DNA of 64,000 bases. Source: Enterobacter quasihormaechei (GTDB lineage: Bacteria; Pseudomonadota; Gammaproteobacteria; Enterobacterales; Enterobacteriaceae). The stretch is taken from contig NZ_SJON01000001.1 of NCBI RefSeq assembly GCF_004331385.1, positions 434,001 to 498,000 of the forward strand, in the 5' to 3' direction. Below the pieces are notes generated by a model. It made no database searches and had not been told where the DNA came from. It worked only from the letters and a program-made list of their open reading frames with translations. A program made the position numbers and the translations under genes. Shown here piece by piece: positions 40,225-49,092 of this stretch. Numbering within the stretch: the stretch's first letter is position 1; every line of letters starts with the position of its first letter.

Positions 40225-42402
40225 ATGGCTTTAACCGCCGCGCTGAAAGCGCAAATAGGCGCCTGGTATAAGGCGCTACAGCAGCAGATCCCCGACTTTA
40301 TCCCCCGAGCGCCGCAGCGGCAGATGATTGCCGACGTGGCTAAAACGCTCGCCGGGGACGACGGGCGACATCTGGCGATTGAAGCCCCGACCGGCGTCGG
40401 GAAAACCCTGTCGTATCTCATTCCCGGCATCGCCATCGCGCGGGAAGAAGACAAAACGCTGGTGGTCAGCACCGCGAACGTAGCCTTGCAGGATCAGATC
40501 TTCAGCAAAGATTTGCCGCTGCTGCGCAAAATCATCCCCGATCTTCGCTTCACCGCCGCCTTTGGGCGCGGGCGGTATGTTTGCCCGCGCAATCTGGCGG
40601 CGCTGGCCAGCAGCGAGCCCTCGCAGCAGGACCTGCTCGCGTTTCTTGATGACGAGCTGACGCCCAATAACAAGGCAGAGCAGGAGCAGTGCGCAAAGCT
40701 GAAGGCCGATCTTGATGGCTACAAGTGGGACGGCCTGCGGGATCACACCAGCCAGGCGATCGGCGACGACCTGTGGCGCAGGCTCAGCACCGATAAAGCC
40801 AGCTGCCTGAACCGCAACTGTCACTACTACCGTGAGTGCCCATTCTTCGTCGCCCGACGTGAAATTCAGGAAGCGGAGGTGGTTGTCGCCAACCATGCGC
40901 TGGTCATGGCCGCGCTGGAGAGTGAGGCGGTGCTGCCGGAGCCGAAAAACCTGCTGCTGGTGCTGGATGAAGGCCACCATCTGCCCGACGTGGCGCGGGA
41001 TGCGCTGGAGATGAGCGCGGAAATCACCGCTCCGTGGTTTCGACTTCAGCTGGATCTGTTCTGCAAGCTGGTGGCGACCTGCATGGAGCAATTCCGCCCG
41101 AAAACCACGCCGCCGCTGGCGGTCCCGGAGCGGCTGAGCGAGCACTGCGAAGAGGTGTACGGCCTTATCTCCTCGCTCAATAACATCCTCAACCTCTATC
41201 TTCCCGCCGCCCAGGAAGCGGAACATCGCTTTGCGATGGGTGAGCTGCCGGAAGAGGTGATGGACATTTGCCAGCAGCTGGCGAAGCACCTCGAAAAGCT
41301 GCGCGGGCTGGCGGAGATGTTCTTAAACGATCTCAGCGAGAAAACCGGTAGCCATGACGTGGTGCGTCTGCACCGCATTCTGCTGCAAATGAACCGCGCG
41401 CTGGGCATGTTTGAAGCCCAGAGCAAGCTCTGGCGGCTGGCCTCCATGGCGCAGGCATCGGGCGCACCGGTCACCAAATGGGCCACCCGCGAGGTGCGGG
41501 ACGGGCAGGCCCACCTGTTCTTCCACTGCGTGGGCATCCGCGTGGCCGATCAGCTGGAAAAGCTCATCTGGCGCAGCGTGCCGCACGTCGTGGTGACGTC
41601 GGCGACCCTGCGCTCCCTGAACAGTTTTTCACGGTTGCAGGAGATGAGCGGCCTGAAAGAGAAAGCGGGCGACCGCTTTGTGGCGCTGGACTCGCCGTTC
41701 AACCACTGCGAGCAGGGCAAGCTGGTCATTCCACGCATGCAGTACGAGCCGCTTATCGACAACGAAGAGCAGCATATTGCGGAGATGGCGGCCTACTTCC
41801 GCGAGCAGGTCGAGAGCAAAAAATACCCCGGCATGCTGGTGCTGTTTGCCAGCGGACGGGCGATGCAGCGCTTCCTTGAGCACGTCACCGACCTGCGTCT
41901 GCTTCTGCTGGTGCAGGGCGACCAGCCCCGTTACCGGCTAGTGGAAACCCATCGCAAGCGCATCGACAGCGGCGAGCGCAGCGTGCTGGTGGGGCTACAG
42001 TCGTTTGCTGAAGGGCTGGATTTGAAGGGAGATTACCTGACGCAGGTGCATATCCATAAAATCGCCTTCCCGCCCATCGACAGCCCGGTGGTGATCACCG
42101 AGGGCGAGTGGCTGAAAAGCCTCAACCGCTATCCGTTTGAGGTGCAAAGCCTGCCCGCCGCCTCGTTTAACCTGATCCAGCAGGTGGGGCGATTAATCCG
42201 TAGTCACGGCTGCTGGGGGGAAGTGGTGATCTACGACAAGCGTCTGCTCACCAAAAGCTATGGTCAGCGGCTGCTGAACGCGCTGCCGATCTTCCCGATT
42301 GAGCAGCCGGAAGTGCCGGAGGTAAAAAAACGCCCGGCAAAACTGGCCGCCGGGCGCAGGAATAGCATCCGTGCTAAGGGGCGCGGTCCTACTGGTAAGT
42401 GA
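40225..42402 (+). CDS. dinG: SOS-inducible Fe-S helicase DinG
   Basis: A 725-residue XPD-like 5'-3' helicase that unwinds R-loops and forks. Walker A is APTGVGKT, with GVGKT at residues 57-61. The iron-sulfur ligands match E. coli exactly: Cys120, Cys194, Cys199, Cys205. The Walker B DEGHH is in VLDEGHHLPD. The last 25 or so codons (from about residue 700) differ from the E. coli tail and run through the terminator of the convergent fimbrial operon, overlapping its last gene by 14 bp. LexA-controlled. Confidence 0.94.
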   Translation: MALTAALKAQIGAWYKALQQQIPDFIPRAPQRQMIADVAKTLAGDDGRHLAIEAPTGVGKTLSYLIPGIAIAREEDKTLVVSTANVALQDQIFSKDLPLLRKIIPDLRFTAAFGRGRYVCPRNLAALASSEPSQQDLLAFLDDELTPNNKAEQEQCAKLKADLDGYKWDGLRDHTSQAIGDDLWRRLSTDKASCLNRNCHYYRECPFFVARREIQEAEVVVANHALVMAALESEAVLPEPKNLLLVLDEGHHLPDVARDALEMSAEITAPWFRLQLDLFCKLVATCMEQFRPKTTPPLAVPERLSEHCEEVYGLISSLNNILNLYLPAAQEAEHRFAMGELPEEVMDICQQLAKHLEKLRGLAEMFLNDLSEKTGSHDVVRLHRILLQMNRALGMFEAQSKLWRLASMAQASGAPVTKWATREVRDGQAHLFFHCVGIRVADQLEKLIWRSVPHVVVTSATLRSLNSFSRLQEMSGLKEKAGDRFVALDSPFNHCEQGKLVIPRMQYEPLIDNEEQHIAEMAAYFREQVESKKYPGMLVLFASGRAMQRFLEHVTDLRLLLLVQGDQPRYRLVETHRKRIDSGERSVLVGLQSFAEGLDLKGDYLTQVHIHKIAFPPIDSPVVITEGEWLKSLNRYPFEVQSLPAASFNLIQQVGRLIRSHGCWGEVVIYDKRLLTKSYGQRLLNALPIFPIEQPEVPEVKKRPAKLAAGRRNSIRAKGRGPTGK
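42324..42356 (-). terminator. Fimbrial operon terminator inside the dinG 3' end
   Basis: On the minus strand the stem CGCCCGGC / GCCGGGCG (10-nt loop) is followed by seven T. It is a textbook terminator for the fimbrial operon ending at 42389, yet it lies wholly within the dinG reading frame. Confidence 0.88.
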
Positions 42403-42892
42403 AGGTCACCTGAATCACGCTGCTGAACGTGCCGGCGGTGACGGGCATGGACGTGGCGTAGTAGCGTGCGGACAGCGGGAACGTGGCCGTGTGGTCACTC
42501 GGGTTAATGGCGGCGTTAAAGGCGGCCTGCGGGGCAATCAGGATCTTGTCCTGACGGTCGGCCAGCTCCAGCGCCAGCCCTTTTGCGCTGCCGATATTGG
42601 CGAATTTCGTCGGGTGCACGCTGTCGGCCTGGCCGTAGAAATAGGCCGTGGCAAGCGCAAGCGTAGCCGGGCAGTGCGATACCGAGAGCGAAAAGTCTTT
42701 CCACTCGCCGGTATCCCCCACGTCTTTAAAACTGCCCGACACCGCCTGGCCTAAATCTACCGTCAGGTTGCGGCTGGCGCTGTCAATGATGCAGGTGTTG
42801 GCGTAAATATTCCCGTTCATCTGGATCTGGATATCGTCGGCGTGAGCCTGGGCGATCAGCCCCAGCGCCAGAATCGCAATACGCTTTTTCAT
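42389..42892 (-). CDS. Minor fimbrial subunit, FimF/FimG-like
   Basis: A 167-residue secreted pilin. The signal peptide (MKKRIAILALGLIAQAHA) is followed by a donor-strand-like N-terminal extension DDIQIQMNGNIY. The paired cysteines are in ANTCIIDS and VSHCPATL, and the C-terminal beta-zipper ends QVTFTYQ with the penultimate-type aromatic. It is last in the operon after the adhesin, suggesting an adaptor between rod and tip. The ATG at 42892 starts the signal peptide; a GTG three codons upstream overlaps the adhesin stop. Confidence 0.78.
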   Translation of the reverse strand: MKKRIAILALGLIAQAHADDIQIQMNGNIYANTCIIDSASRNLTVDLGQAVSGSFKDVGDTGEWKDFSLSVSHCPATLALATAYFYGQADSVHPTKFANIGSAKGLALELADRQDKILIAPQAAFNAAINPSDHTATFPLSARYYATSMPVTAGTFSSVIQVTFTYQ

Positions 42893-42897
42893 GTCGG

Positions 42898-43887
42898 TCA
42901 CTTATAGGCGAGGGTAATGGTGGCAACGGTGTTGGCAGGTCCTGGCGTAACGATATCGCTGACCTGCTCGTAACGAACCTCAAACGGGATCACCAGCGTT
43001 TCGTTGGCAATGGCCTCGCTTTGCGTGTTCACATAGGTATCAAAGGTGGCGATATGGTCATCAAACAGCATTCTCACCCCGACGCCGGTTGCTACGCCAG
43101 TTTGCTGTGTGAGCTTAAGCACCCCTTCAAACGCCGATTCATAGCCGTTGGCGCTGGTGACCTTAACCTCTGGCTGCACGGTGCTGTTGCAGTTCACCGT
43201 AACGTCAAAGTTTTGCGCCGGACTTGACAGCATCCCGACGCTGACAAAATCGCTCACCGGGAAATCGCCCAGGTTTACGGTCAGGTTTTTCGGCAGGACG
43301 GAGCAGGTCACGTTCTGAAGTTCAACGTTCCCGGCATAAGAGATGGTGTTCGGATCGCTGATGCCTTCGTGTTGATATACGCCGATGCCAAACTTTGACT
43401 GCGCCTGAGAAAGCGAACCGGATTTCACCGTATCGCTCGTTTTAACCAGTTCCAGCGTCACGTTAAAATTGAACGCCTCGCTGGAATCCGTTGAGACAAA
43501 CCCGAGCGGCGTGGCGGTGGAATTACAGTAAATACCTCCCGCGCCGGTAATTCGCTGACCTTTATCATTCATCAGCGCCACGCCAACGCCCTCAACGCCC
43601 GACTCATAAACGCCGGAGAGCCCCGGTATTTCGAGACCCGAGCCGTAGTAGCACGCCACAATCGGCAGCCCGAAGTCAGAAAGGTTATAGCAGTTACCCG
43701 CCACGTGAACGGTTTGTTCCGTACCCGGGATAGTGGCGCCCACGGGCAGGGTGCTGGAGACGGAGATGGCGGCGACGTTAATCTGCCGGGGCAAATCGGA
43801 CGACGTACAGATTGCCTTCGCGTGCGGCATAAATAACGCCGCGGTCCCAAGAACCAGTAAGAAAAAGCACTGTTTAATCATTTGCAT
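42898..43887 (-). CDS. Fimbrial tip adhesin, two-domain FimH-like
   Basis: A 329-residue secreted protein, about twice pilin length. The signal peptide MQMIKQCFFLLVLGTAALF ends near MPHAKA before ICTSSDLP. The N-terminal half should be the receptor-binding lectin domain; its sequence is unlike FimH and the ligand is unknown. The C-terminal pilin half starts near NVTCSVLPKNLTVNLGDF and ends TITLAYK, the chaperone-recognition pattern. The ATG at 43887 starts the signal peptide; no strong ribosome site is seen. Confidence 0.78.
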   Translation of the reverse strand: MQMIKQCFFLLVLGTAALFMPHAKAICTSSDLPRQINVAAISVSSTLPVGATIPGTEQTVHVAGNCYNLSDFGLPIVACYYGSGLEIPGLSGVYESGVEGVGVALMNDKGQRITGAGGIYCNSTATPLGFVSTDSSEAFNFNVTLELVKTSDTVKSGSLSQAQSKFGIGVYQHEGISDPNTISYAGNVELQNVTCSVLPKNLTVNLGDFPVSDFVSVGMLSSPAQNFDVTVNCNSTVQPEVKVTSANGYESAFEGVLKLTQQTGVATGVGVRMLFDDHIATFDTYVNTQSEAIANETLVIPFEVRYEQVSDIVTPGPANTVATITLAYK

Positions 43888-43909
43888 AATCGTTAGCCTG
43901 AACGGTGGA

Positions 43910-46453
43910 TCAGTGACACTGCGCGGCAGCGTTAATGATGCTGGTTTTCTCTTTCTCATCCGTTAGCGCATAGTCAGCGATGCAGCGCTCGCTCGCGTCC
44001 TGTCCCCAGGAAACGGCGAGATGCCCCTGCTGCGGCAGACCTGAGAGATAGGTCTGGCCGTCATTACCGACGATAAATTCGCTGTCCTTATCCTCCGTGG
44101 TGACCGTCGCGCCGAACGGCAGCGGTTTGCCGTTTTGCGTGAGCGTCATCAGCACGCGGTTGCCCACGCGGGTGTTAAAGCTGGCGCGCACCACGGCCCC
44201 GCGGGTTGGGGTGACGATCTGCGCCGCGTGGGTGACGTCGGCGTCATCCGGCAGCGTTTCGGTATCCAGCGCAATGGTGTTGTGGCGGTACGCGGTGACG
44301 AACGGCACGACGGTGTAGCCGCGGAAGTCGGTTTCAACGCCGGTCTGGTTAGTAATGTGCGTCCCGTGCGTGCCCGGGGCCTTCACCAGTGCGATGGTCT
44401 CCCCGAGCGGCTGGCTCAGGGTTATCCCGTTGGCGTGGGCCACCACGCCGCCCTGTAGCCCGACGTTCACGCTCTGCTGATATTTGTCCTGGCTGACGCC
44501 GCCGCTCAGTTCGCCGTACGTTGCTTTGTAATCGGCGTTGAGGCTGGTGGAGTTACCGCTGCCGGTACTGCTCAGCCCTTCCTGAATATTCCAGTTCAGG
44601 TTGTCCTCTTTCAGGGCCGTACCGTTCAGACCGATGTTCTGCGTGGTGCCCTCTTTGGTGTTGTTCAGGTTGTAGGTGGCCCAGGTGTTATGCATCCAGC
44701 GATCCAGCGGAACCGAGACGCTCAGCGCGAACTGGTTATCGTTCGTCACCTCATTGCCGTCTTCGTCACTGTCGTGGGTGTTTTTGTTCATGCTGTAGCT
44801 GAGGCTGTAGCTCACGCCGTGCCAGCTGTTGTTGTAGCTGACGCTCACGGAGGTCATGTTCTGGCTCTGACTCCAGTAGGTCTCTTTCACCAGGCTCAGG
44901 GTCAGGGACCCCCAGCCTTCCGGCAGCGTCTGGTCAACGGTGGCTTCGGTGCGGGCGCGGCGCTGCTGCGGTGCAGACCAGTCGTCAGCGCGGGTATAGG
45001 ACTCCATGGTGTCTTCCAGGGTGTAAAACCCTTTGCTGTTATAGCGATAGCCGGCCAGCGAGAAGTTAGTGCCTGACTGGACGATATCTTTGCTGTAGCG
45101 CACGCGCCACGACTGGCCTTTGCTGGCCTGCTGTTTTTTCAGCAGGGCTTTGGCGCGGGTGACGTCAATGGAGAAGGCGCCTAAATCGCCCATGTTTTTC
45201 CCGACGCCGACCGCCTGAGACTGATAATGGCTGCTCTGCTGCACGCCACCGTAGGCGGTAACACCGTAGGGTAAACCGTAGATGGCGCTGCCCTGGGCAA
45301 ACGGAGTCTTTTCCACGTCTTTGTCATAAGAACGATAGCGTCCGGCGGTCACGCTGTAGCGCAGGTTTTTCTCACGTTGCAATACCGGCACGGAGGCAAA
45401 CGGCACCACGAAATGGCTTTCGCTGCCGTCGGTCTCTTTCACGGTCACCTGGAGGTCGCCGCTGCTTCCGGTGGGGTAAAGATCGTTAATTTCGAACGCG
45501 CCCGGCGCGACCGTGTTTTGATAAATGACGTAGCCGTTCTGGCGAACCACCACCAGCGCGTTGCTGTGGGCAGTGCCGCGAATAATGGGCGCATAGCCTT
45601 TCTCGCTGTCCGGCAGCATGTCGTTGTCGGATTTCAGCTCCACGCCGGTGTAGGGCACGCTGTCAAAAACATCGGCAGGCGATGAGCTCTGGCCGACGGT
45701 GACGTCGCTTTTCATCGCCACAATATCGCGCTGCGCATAGGTATAAACGGAGGTGAATTTCTGTTCCTCCTCCTTACCCGTGGTGCTGCGATTCCAGGTG
45801 GAATAGTTGCGAATGCGCCATGCGCCAACGTTCAAACCCGGACGCAGGTTAACGTACTGGCTGCTGTTATCCTGCTCGCCGCGCTGGCGTGCACGGCTGT
45901 GGCTGGCATTTGCGCTGTAGTTAAGCAGGCCGGCAGTGATGCCTTCGTCAAACGCTTTCGGGTCAATGTAACCGCGAGGCACCTGGCCCAGCGCCGTTTG
46001 AGGAATGCTCAGCAGCAGCTGCTGGTTGCGAACGCGAAAGGTTGCGGATGCCGCAGGGATGACGCGTATATTGGCGCACTGGCCTTTGGCCATCAGCTGC
46101 GGAAATTTTTTGGTCTTGATACCGAGGCTTTTTAAATCGTCCAGGCTAAAACAAGGTTGCAGCGTGCCGTTGCCCTGCGGATCTTTCTCAAGCGTAAAGG
46201 TCACGTTGCGGGTATCAATTTTATTATTATTGATAAACACCGCGACCTCATATTTTCCCGGTGCCTGGCCGGGGCCTTTTTCATATACGGACAGATCGGT
46301 TTTTCCCTGCTGGGGATTATCAATATCCAGCAGGGCAGGGTTAAAATAATCATCAGCCATTACCTGCTGGGCAAAGATCGCCATTGCCAGGCCACAAAGA
46401 ATGGCCAGCAATGATGAAATTCGGCAGGTGAACGGCTTTTTATCGCTGTACAT
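43910..46453 (-). CDS. Outer-membrane fimbrial usher, FimD-like
   Basis: An 847-residue usher that secretes and assembles chaperone-bound pilins. A signal sequence with a basic lead precedes DDYFNPALLDID, the family N-terminal chaperone-docking domain. A 24-strand barrel, a plug domain and C-terminal domains follow; the segment GKPLPFGATV and the terminal ERCIADYAL...CH cysteine pair are typical. The length and order after the chaperone fit a gamma-type usher. Confidence 0.92.
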   Translation of the reverse strand: MYSDKKPFTCRISSLLAILCGLAMAIFAQQVMADDYFNPALLDIDNPQQGKTDLSVYEKGPGQAPGKYEVAVFINNNKIDTRNVTFTLEKDPQGNGTLQPCFSLDDLKSLGIKTKKFPQLMAKGQCANIRVIPAASATFRVRNQQLLLSIPQTALGQVPRGYIDPKAFDEGITAGLLNYSANASHSRARQRGEQDNSSQYVNLRPGLNVGAWRIRNYSTWNRSTTGKEEEQKFTSVYTYAQRDIVAMKSDVTVGQSSSPADVFDSVPYTGVELKSDNDMLPDSEKGYAPIIRGTAHSNALVVVRQNGYVIYQNTVAPGAFEINDLYPTGSSGDLQVTVKETDGSESHFVVPFASVPVLQREKNLRYSVTAGRYRSYDKDVEKTPFAQGSAIYGLPYGVTAYGGVQQSSHYQSQAVGVGKNMGDLGAFSIDVTRAKALLKKQQASKGQSWRVRYSKDIVQSGTNFSLAGYRYNSKGFYTLEDTMESYTRADDWSAPQQRRARTEATVDQTLPEGWGSLTLSLVKETYWSQSQNMTSVSVSYNNSWHGVSYSLSYSMNKNTHDSDEDGNEVTNDNQFALSVSVPLDRWMHNTWATYNLNNTKEGTTQNIGLNGTALKEDNLNWNIQEGLSSTGSGNSTSLNADYKATYGELSGGVSQDKYQQSVNVGLQGGVVAHANGITLSQPLGETIALVKAPGTHGTHITNQTGVETDFRGYTVVPFVTAYRHNTIALDTETLPDDADVTHAAQIVTPTRGAVVRASFNTRVGNRVLMTLTQNGKPLPFGATVTTEDKDSEFIVGNDGQTYLSGLPQQGHLAVSWGQDASERCIADYALTDEKEKTSIINAAAQCH

Positions 46454-46477
46454 GATTATTTTATTACCGGGGAAGTA

Positions 46478-47152
46478 TTAATGAACGGATTTAGAGAACG
46501 TATGGCTGATGCTGCCGTAATCAGTAATAATGGAATACGTTACGTTCGCGCCCCCGACATTACCCGGTAAGGCAAAATGCGTTTCCGTTTTCGGAACGGC
46601 CCAGGTCGCTTTCGTGACTTTCTGACCGTTCAGCGTGACGGTCTGGAAATTCATATAGAAAGGCGTGGGGTTATTCACCACCAGGTCGTTGCCTTCGCGA
46701 TGCCATTCAAGTTTATCCGCCACATCTTCCGGTCGGCCTTTTACCGCAGACGGGCGATACAGCAGTTTGATGCGGGTGTTGATTGCAATTTGCAGCGTAT
46801 TCACGCCCTCAACGTGCTTTGAGGAAGGGATCGCTTTAATGTTCAACCAGTACAGGGATTCCCTGTCTTCCGGTATATTTCCGCCCGTACGCACCACGCG
46901 CAGAACGTTATCTTCCTGCGCATCCAGACGGAAAAGCGGCGGGGTGATCAGGAACGGGGCTTTGGCCTGGTTTTTACCGCCGGAATCGACCCAGGACTGC
47001 ACCAGATAATCCGTCGCATCTGGATTTGAAAGACCAAGAGAAGATTCCTTCTTATCTCCCTGATAGACCAGCCGGGTGCCATTAATAATGACGCCTGCAT
47101 GTGCAGTGGCGGCTACCAGTAAAAGCGTGCTCAGTAAATAACCGTGGCGCAT
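46478..47152 (-). CDS. Periplasmic fimbrial chaperone, FimC/PapD-like
   Basis: A 224-residue chaperone that donates a strand to pilins. Signal peptide about residues 1-19 (ending AHA). Domain 1 has the anchor Arg in GTRLVYQG and the donor segment LQIAINTRIKLLYRP with its subunit-anchoring Lys. The F1-G1 loop before that is short, placing it in the FGS group, which serves rod-type pili. It lies 24 bp upstream of the usher and 69 bp after the major subunit, with a strong hairpin in that gap. Confidence 0.92.
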   Translation of the reverse strand: MRHGYLLSTLLLVAATAHAGVIINGTRLVYQGDKKESSLGLSNPDATDYLVQSWVDSGGKNQAKAPFLITPPLFRLDAQEDNVLRVVRTGGNIPEDRESLYWLNIKAIPSSKHVEGVNTLQIAINTRIKLLYRPSAVKGRPEDVADKLEWHREGNDLVVNNPTPFYMNFQTVTLNGQKVTKATWAVPKTETHFALPGNVGGANVTYSIITDYGSISHTFSKSVH

Positions 47153-47173
47153 AAAGATTTCTCAATTAATAGA

Positions 47174-47209
47174 GGAGAGAGTAATGCTCGCAAAAGCATT
47201 ACTCTCTCC
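47174..47209 (-). repeat. 14-bp-arm hairpin between major pilin and chaperone genes
   Basis: Perfect arms GGAGAGAGTAATGC and GCATTACTCTCTCC flank an 8-nt loop. There is no T run after it on the minus strand, so it is more likely an mRNA stabiliser or partial attenuator that keeps pilin transcript above the downstream genes. Confidence 0.75.
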
Positions 47210-47221
47210 GGATTGATAAGA

Positions 47222-47758
47222 TCAGTTATAAATAACGGTGAAGGTCGATACAGAGTTAGCGGGGCCTGCGGTAATTGCCGCGCCGGTTTGAATATAACGC
47301 GCGCCGAACTCCAGATCGTTAACCGCCGTACCGGAGGTTAATTGATACTGCTGCGACGGCGTATACAGGCTGACCGGCTGCTCTGACGCATCCACCAGCT
47401 GAATCGCCACGCCCGTCGCCGCATCGGTATCTGGCGTTAAGGCAAGCGTTGAATTGTTATTCGCATCCGGCTTACCGCCGAAATTAATCGCAGCGGAGGT
47501 GACCGTGTCAGGGCAATTCGTTAACTTAATATCAAACCGCGTTAAGGTGCTGGTAGAGCCTGCACCGGTAAATACCGTTTTAGACACTTTACCCAACTGC
47601 ACATTTAATGGATTACTTAATCCATTTACGACCTGACAAGCAGAATCGATAATTTCACCGGTGAAGTTTATTTGTCCTTCACCGTTTGTTGCCGCAAACG
47701 TGGATGCAGAACATCCCACCGCTGCGACGATGATTAAACCTAAAGCAACCTTGTTCAT
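47222..47758 (-). CDS. Major fimbrial subunit, FimA-like
   Basis: A 178-residue pilin. Signal peptide of about 23 residues (MNKVALGLIIVAAVGCSAST...) then ATNGEGQINFTGEIIDSACQ. That segment carries the donor strand and first Cys; the partner Cys is in LTNCPDTV. The C-terminal beta-zipper is VSTFTVIYN. The ATG at 47758, with AGGA upstream, marks the signal peptide start. First gene of the operon; its promoter should lie in the AT-rich 255 bp before ybiB. Confidence 0.9.
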   Translation of the reverse strand: MNKVALGLIIVAAVGCSASTFAATNGEGQINFTGEIIDSACQVVNGLSNPLNVQLGKVSKTVFTGAGSTSTLTRFDIKLTNCPDTVTSAAINFGGKPDANNNSTLALTPDTDAATGVAIQLVDASEQPVSLYTPSQQYQLTSGTAVNDLEFGARYIQTGAAITAGPANSVSTFTVIYN

Positions 47759-48013
47759 AGCAAATCCTGATATGTTTCTGGCGAGAACGTTGCCTGGACG
47801 TTTCACCGTTGACCCTTAATGACTTTCCGTGGGTTATTTAATCAAAAAATGTATGGTTATGAATTAGCCATAGAAATCACAAATAATTGAAAAAAAGGTT
47901 GTGTTTATTTTTTATCATCAAAACAGAAGGTTGCCTTGCCTGATAAAAAACTAACGGCCAGCCAGTCATCAGGGCTATATTGTTAACAAGATGATGCATT
48001 CAGGAGAAATGTC
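47759..48013. other. AT-rich divergent gap, fimbrial promoter region / ybiB leader
   Basis: The gap is markedly AT-rich compared with its surroundings, with A/T tracts around 47838-47920. I see no recombinase-type inverted repeats that would make an invertible switch. It presumably drives the fimbrial operon leftwards and ybiB rightwards. Confidence 0.6.
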
Positions 48014-48976
48014 GTGGATTACCGCAAAATTATCAAAGAGGTAGGGCGTGGAAAAAACCACGCCCGCGATCTGGACCAGGAAACAGCCCGTGCGTTGTAC
48101 ACGCACATGCTGAATGGCGACGTGCCGGAACTGGAAATGGGCGGCATACTGATTGCGCTGCGTATTAAAGGGGAAGGTGAGGCGGAGATGCGCGGCTTTT
48201 ATGAGGCCATGCAGTCGCAGACAATGCGCTTAACCCCGCCCGTCACGAAGCCGATGCCGATTGTGATCCCGACCTATAACGGCGCGCGTAAACAGGCAAA
48301 CCTCACGCCGCTGCTGGCTATTCTGTTGCAGAAGCTCGGTTTCCCGGTGGTGGTCCATGGCGTGAGCGAAGATCCGACGCGCGTGCTGACAGAAACCATT
48401 CTTGAGCTGTTAGGCATCGAACCGACCCTCCATGCAGGTCAGGCGCAGGCAAAGCTGGAAGGGAACCAGCCGGTCTATATCCCCGTGAGTGCGCTCTGCC
48501 CGCCGCTGGAAAAGCAGCTGGACATGCGCTGGCGCATGGGCGTACGTAACAGCGCTCACACGCTGGCAAAGCTGGTGACGCCGTTTGCCGAAGACGCCGC
48601 GCTGCGTCTTTCCAGCGTCTCCCATCCGGAGTACGTGACGCGCGTCGGGCAATTCTTTGCCGAAATCGGTGGGCGGGCGCTGCTGATGCATGGAACCGAA
48701 GGGGAGGTTTACGCCAATCCCCAGCGTTGTCCGCAGATGATGCTCATTGAGCCTGCCGGGACCCGCGTTGTGCTCGAACGTGGGGAAGAAAGCAGCGATG
48801 TCATTCTGCCTGAATCGAAAGATCCGCAGGTTACCGCGCACTGGATCGTGCAGTGTCTGGCCGGAAAGGTGCCGGTTCCGCAGTCGATCCGGCTGCAAAT
48901 GGCCTGCTGCCTGCTGGCTACGGGAGAAGTGGAGACGGTAGAAGCCGGAATGCAGCGCGTGGCGCAGTCCTTTTAA
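48014..48976 (+). CDS. ybiB: Nucleic-acid-binding TrpD2-family protein YbiB
   Basis: A 320-residue protein with an anthranilate phosphoribosyltransferase-like fold (TrpD2). In E. coli YbiB binds DNA and RNA without sequence preference and lacks the transferase activity. The TrpD-like segments MGGILIALRIKGE and MGVRNSAHTLAKL are present. The initiating ATG/GTG at this point with AGGAGA upstream matches the E. coli length. In E. coli it follows dinG directly and shares its LexA control; here the fimbrial operon separates them. Confidence 0.9.
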   Translation: MDYRKIIKEVGRGKNHARDLDQETARALYTHMLNGDVPELEMGGILIALRIKGEGEAEMRGFYEAMQSQTMRLTPPVTKPMPIVIPTYNGARKQANLTPLLAILLQKLGFPVVVHGVSEDPTRVLTETILELLGIEPTLHAGQAQAKLEGNQPVYIPVSALCPPLEKQLDMRWRMGVRNSAHTLAKLVTPFAEDAALRLSSVSHPEYVTRVGQFFAEIGGRALLMHGTEGEVYANPQRCPQMMLIEPAGTRVVLERGEESSDVILPESKDPQVTAHWIVQCLAGKVPVPQSIRLQMACCLLATGEVETVEAGMQRVAQSF

Positions 48977-49008
48977 ATAAAAAAAAGCCCGTCCAGTGGC
49001 GGACGGGC
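48977..49008 (-). terminator. Terminator of ybiJ (minus strand)
   Basis: Stem GCCCGTCC / GGACGGGC with a 6-nt loop; on the minus strand it is followed by eight or more T. It also sits 10 bp after the ybiB stop and may block read-through from both sides. Confidence 0.8.
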
Positions 49009-49092
49009 AAACAAAGGGTAACAACAACAGGGTCAATGAGGGTTGGAGCATCTCACCAGAGGGAGGGTGAGGGTGAAGCAAAATTCGTTCGA

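Noticed and set aside
38922-40472. A 516-codon minus-strand frame opposite rhlE
   Set aside because: Antisense of rhlE and the dinG start; it has no recognisable domain and crosses the rhlE terminator and the dinG LexA box.
46454-48013. Phase-variable inversion switch for the fimbrial operon
   Set aside because: The only long inverted repeat here (47174-47209) is a compact hairpin with an 8-nt loop, and no fimB/fimE-type recombinase gene is present.
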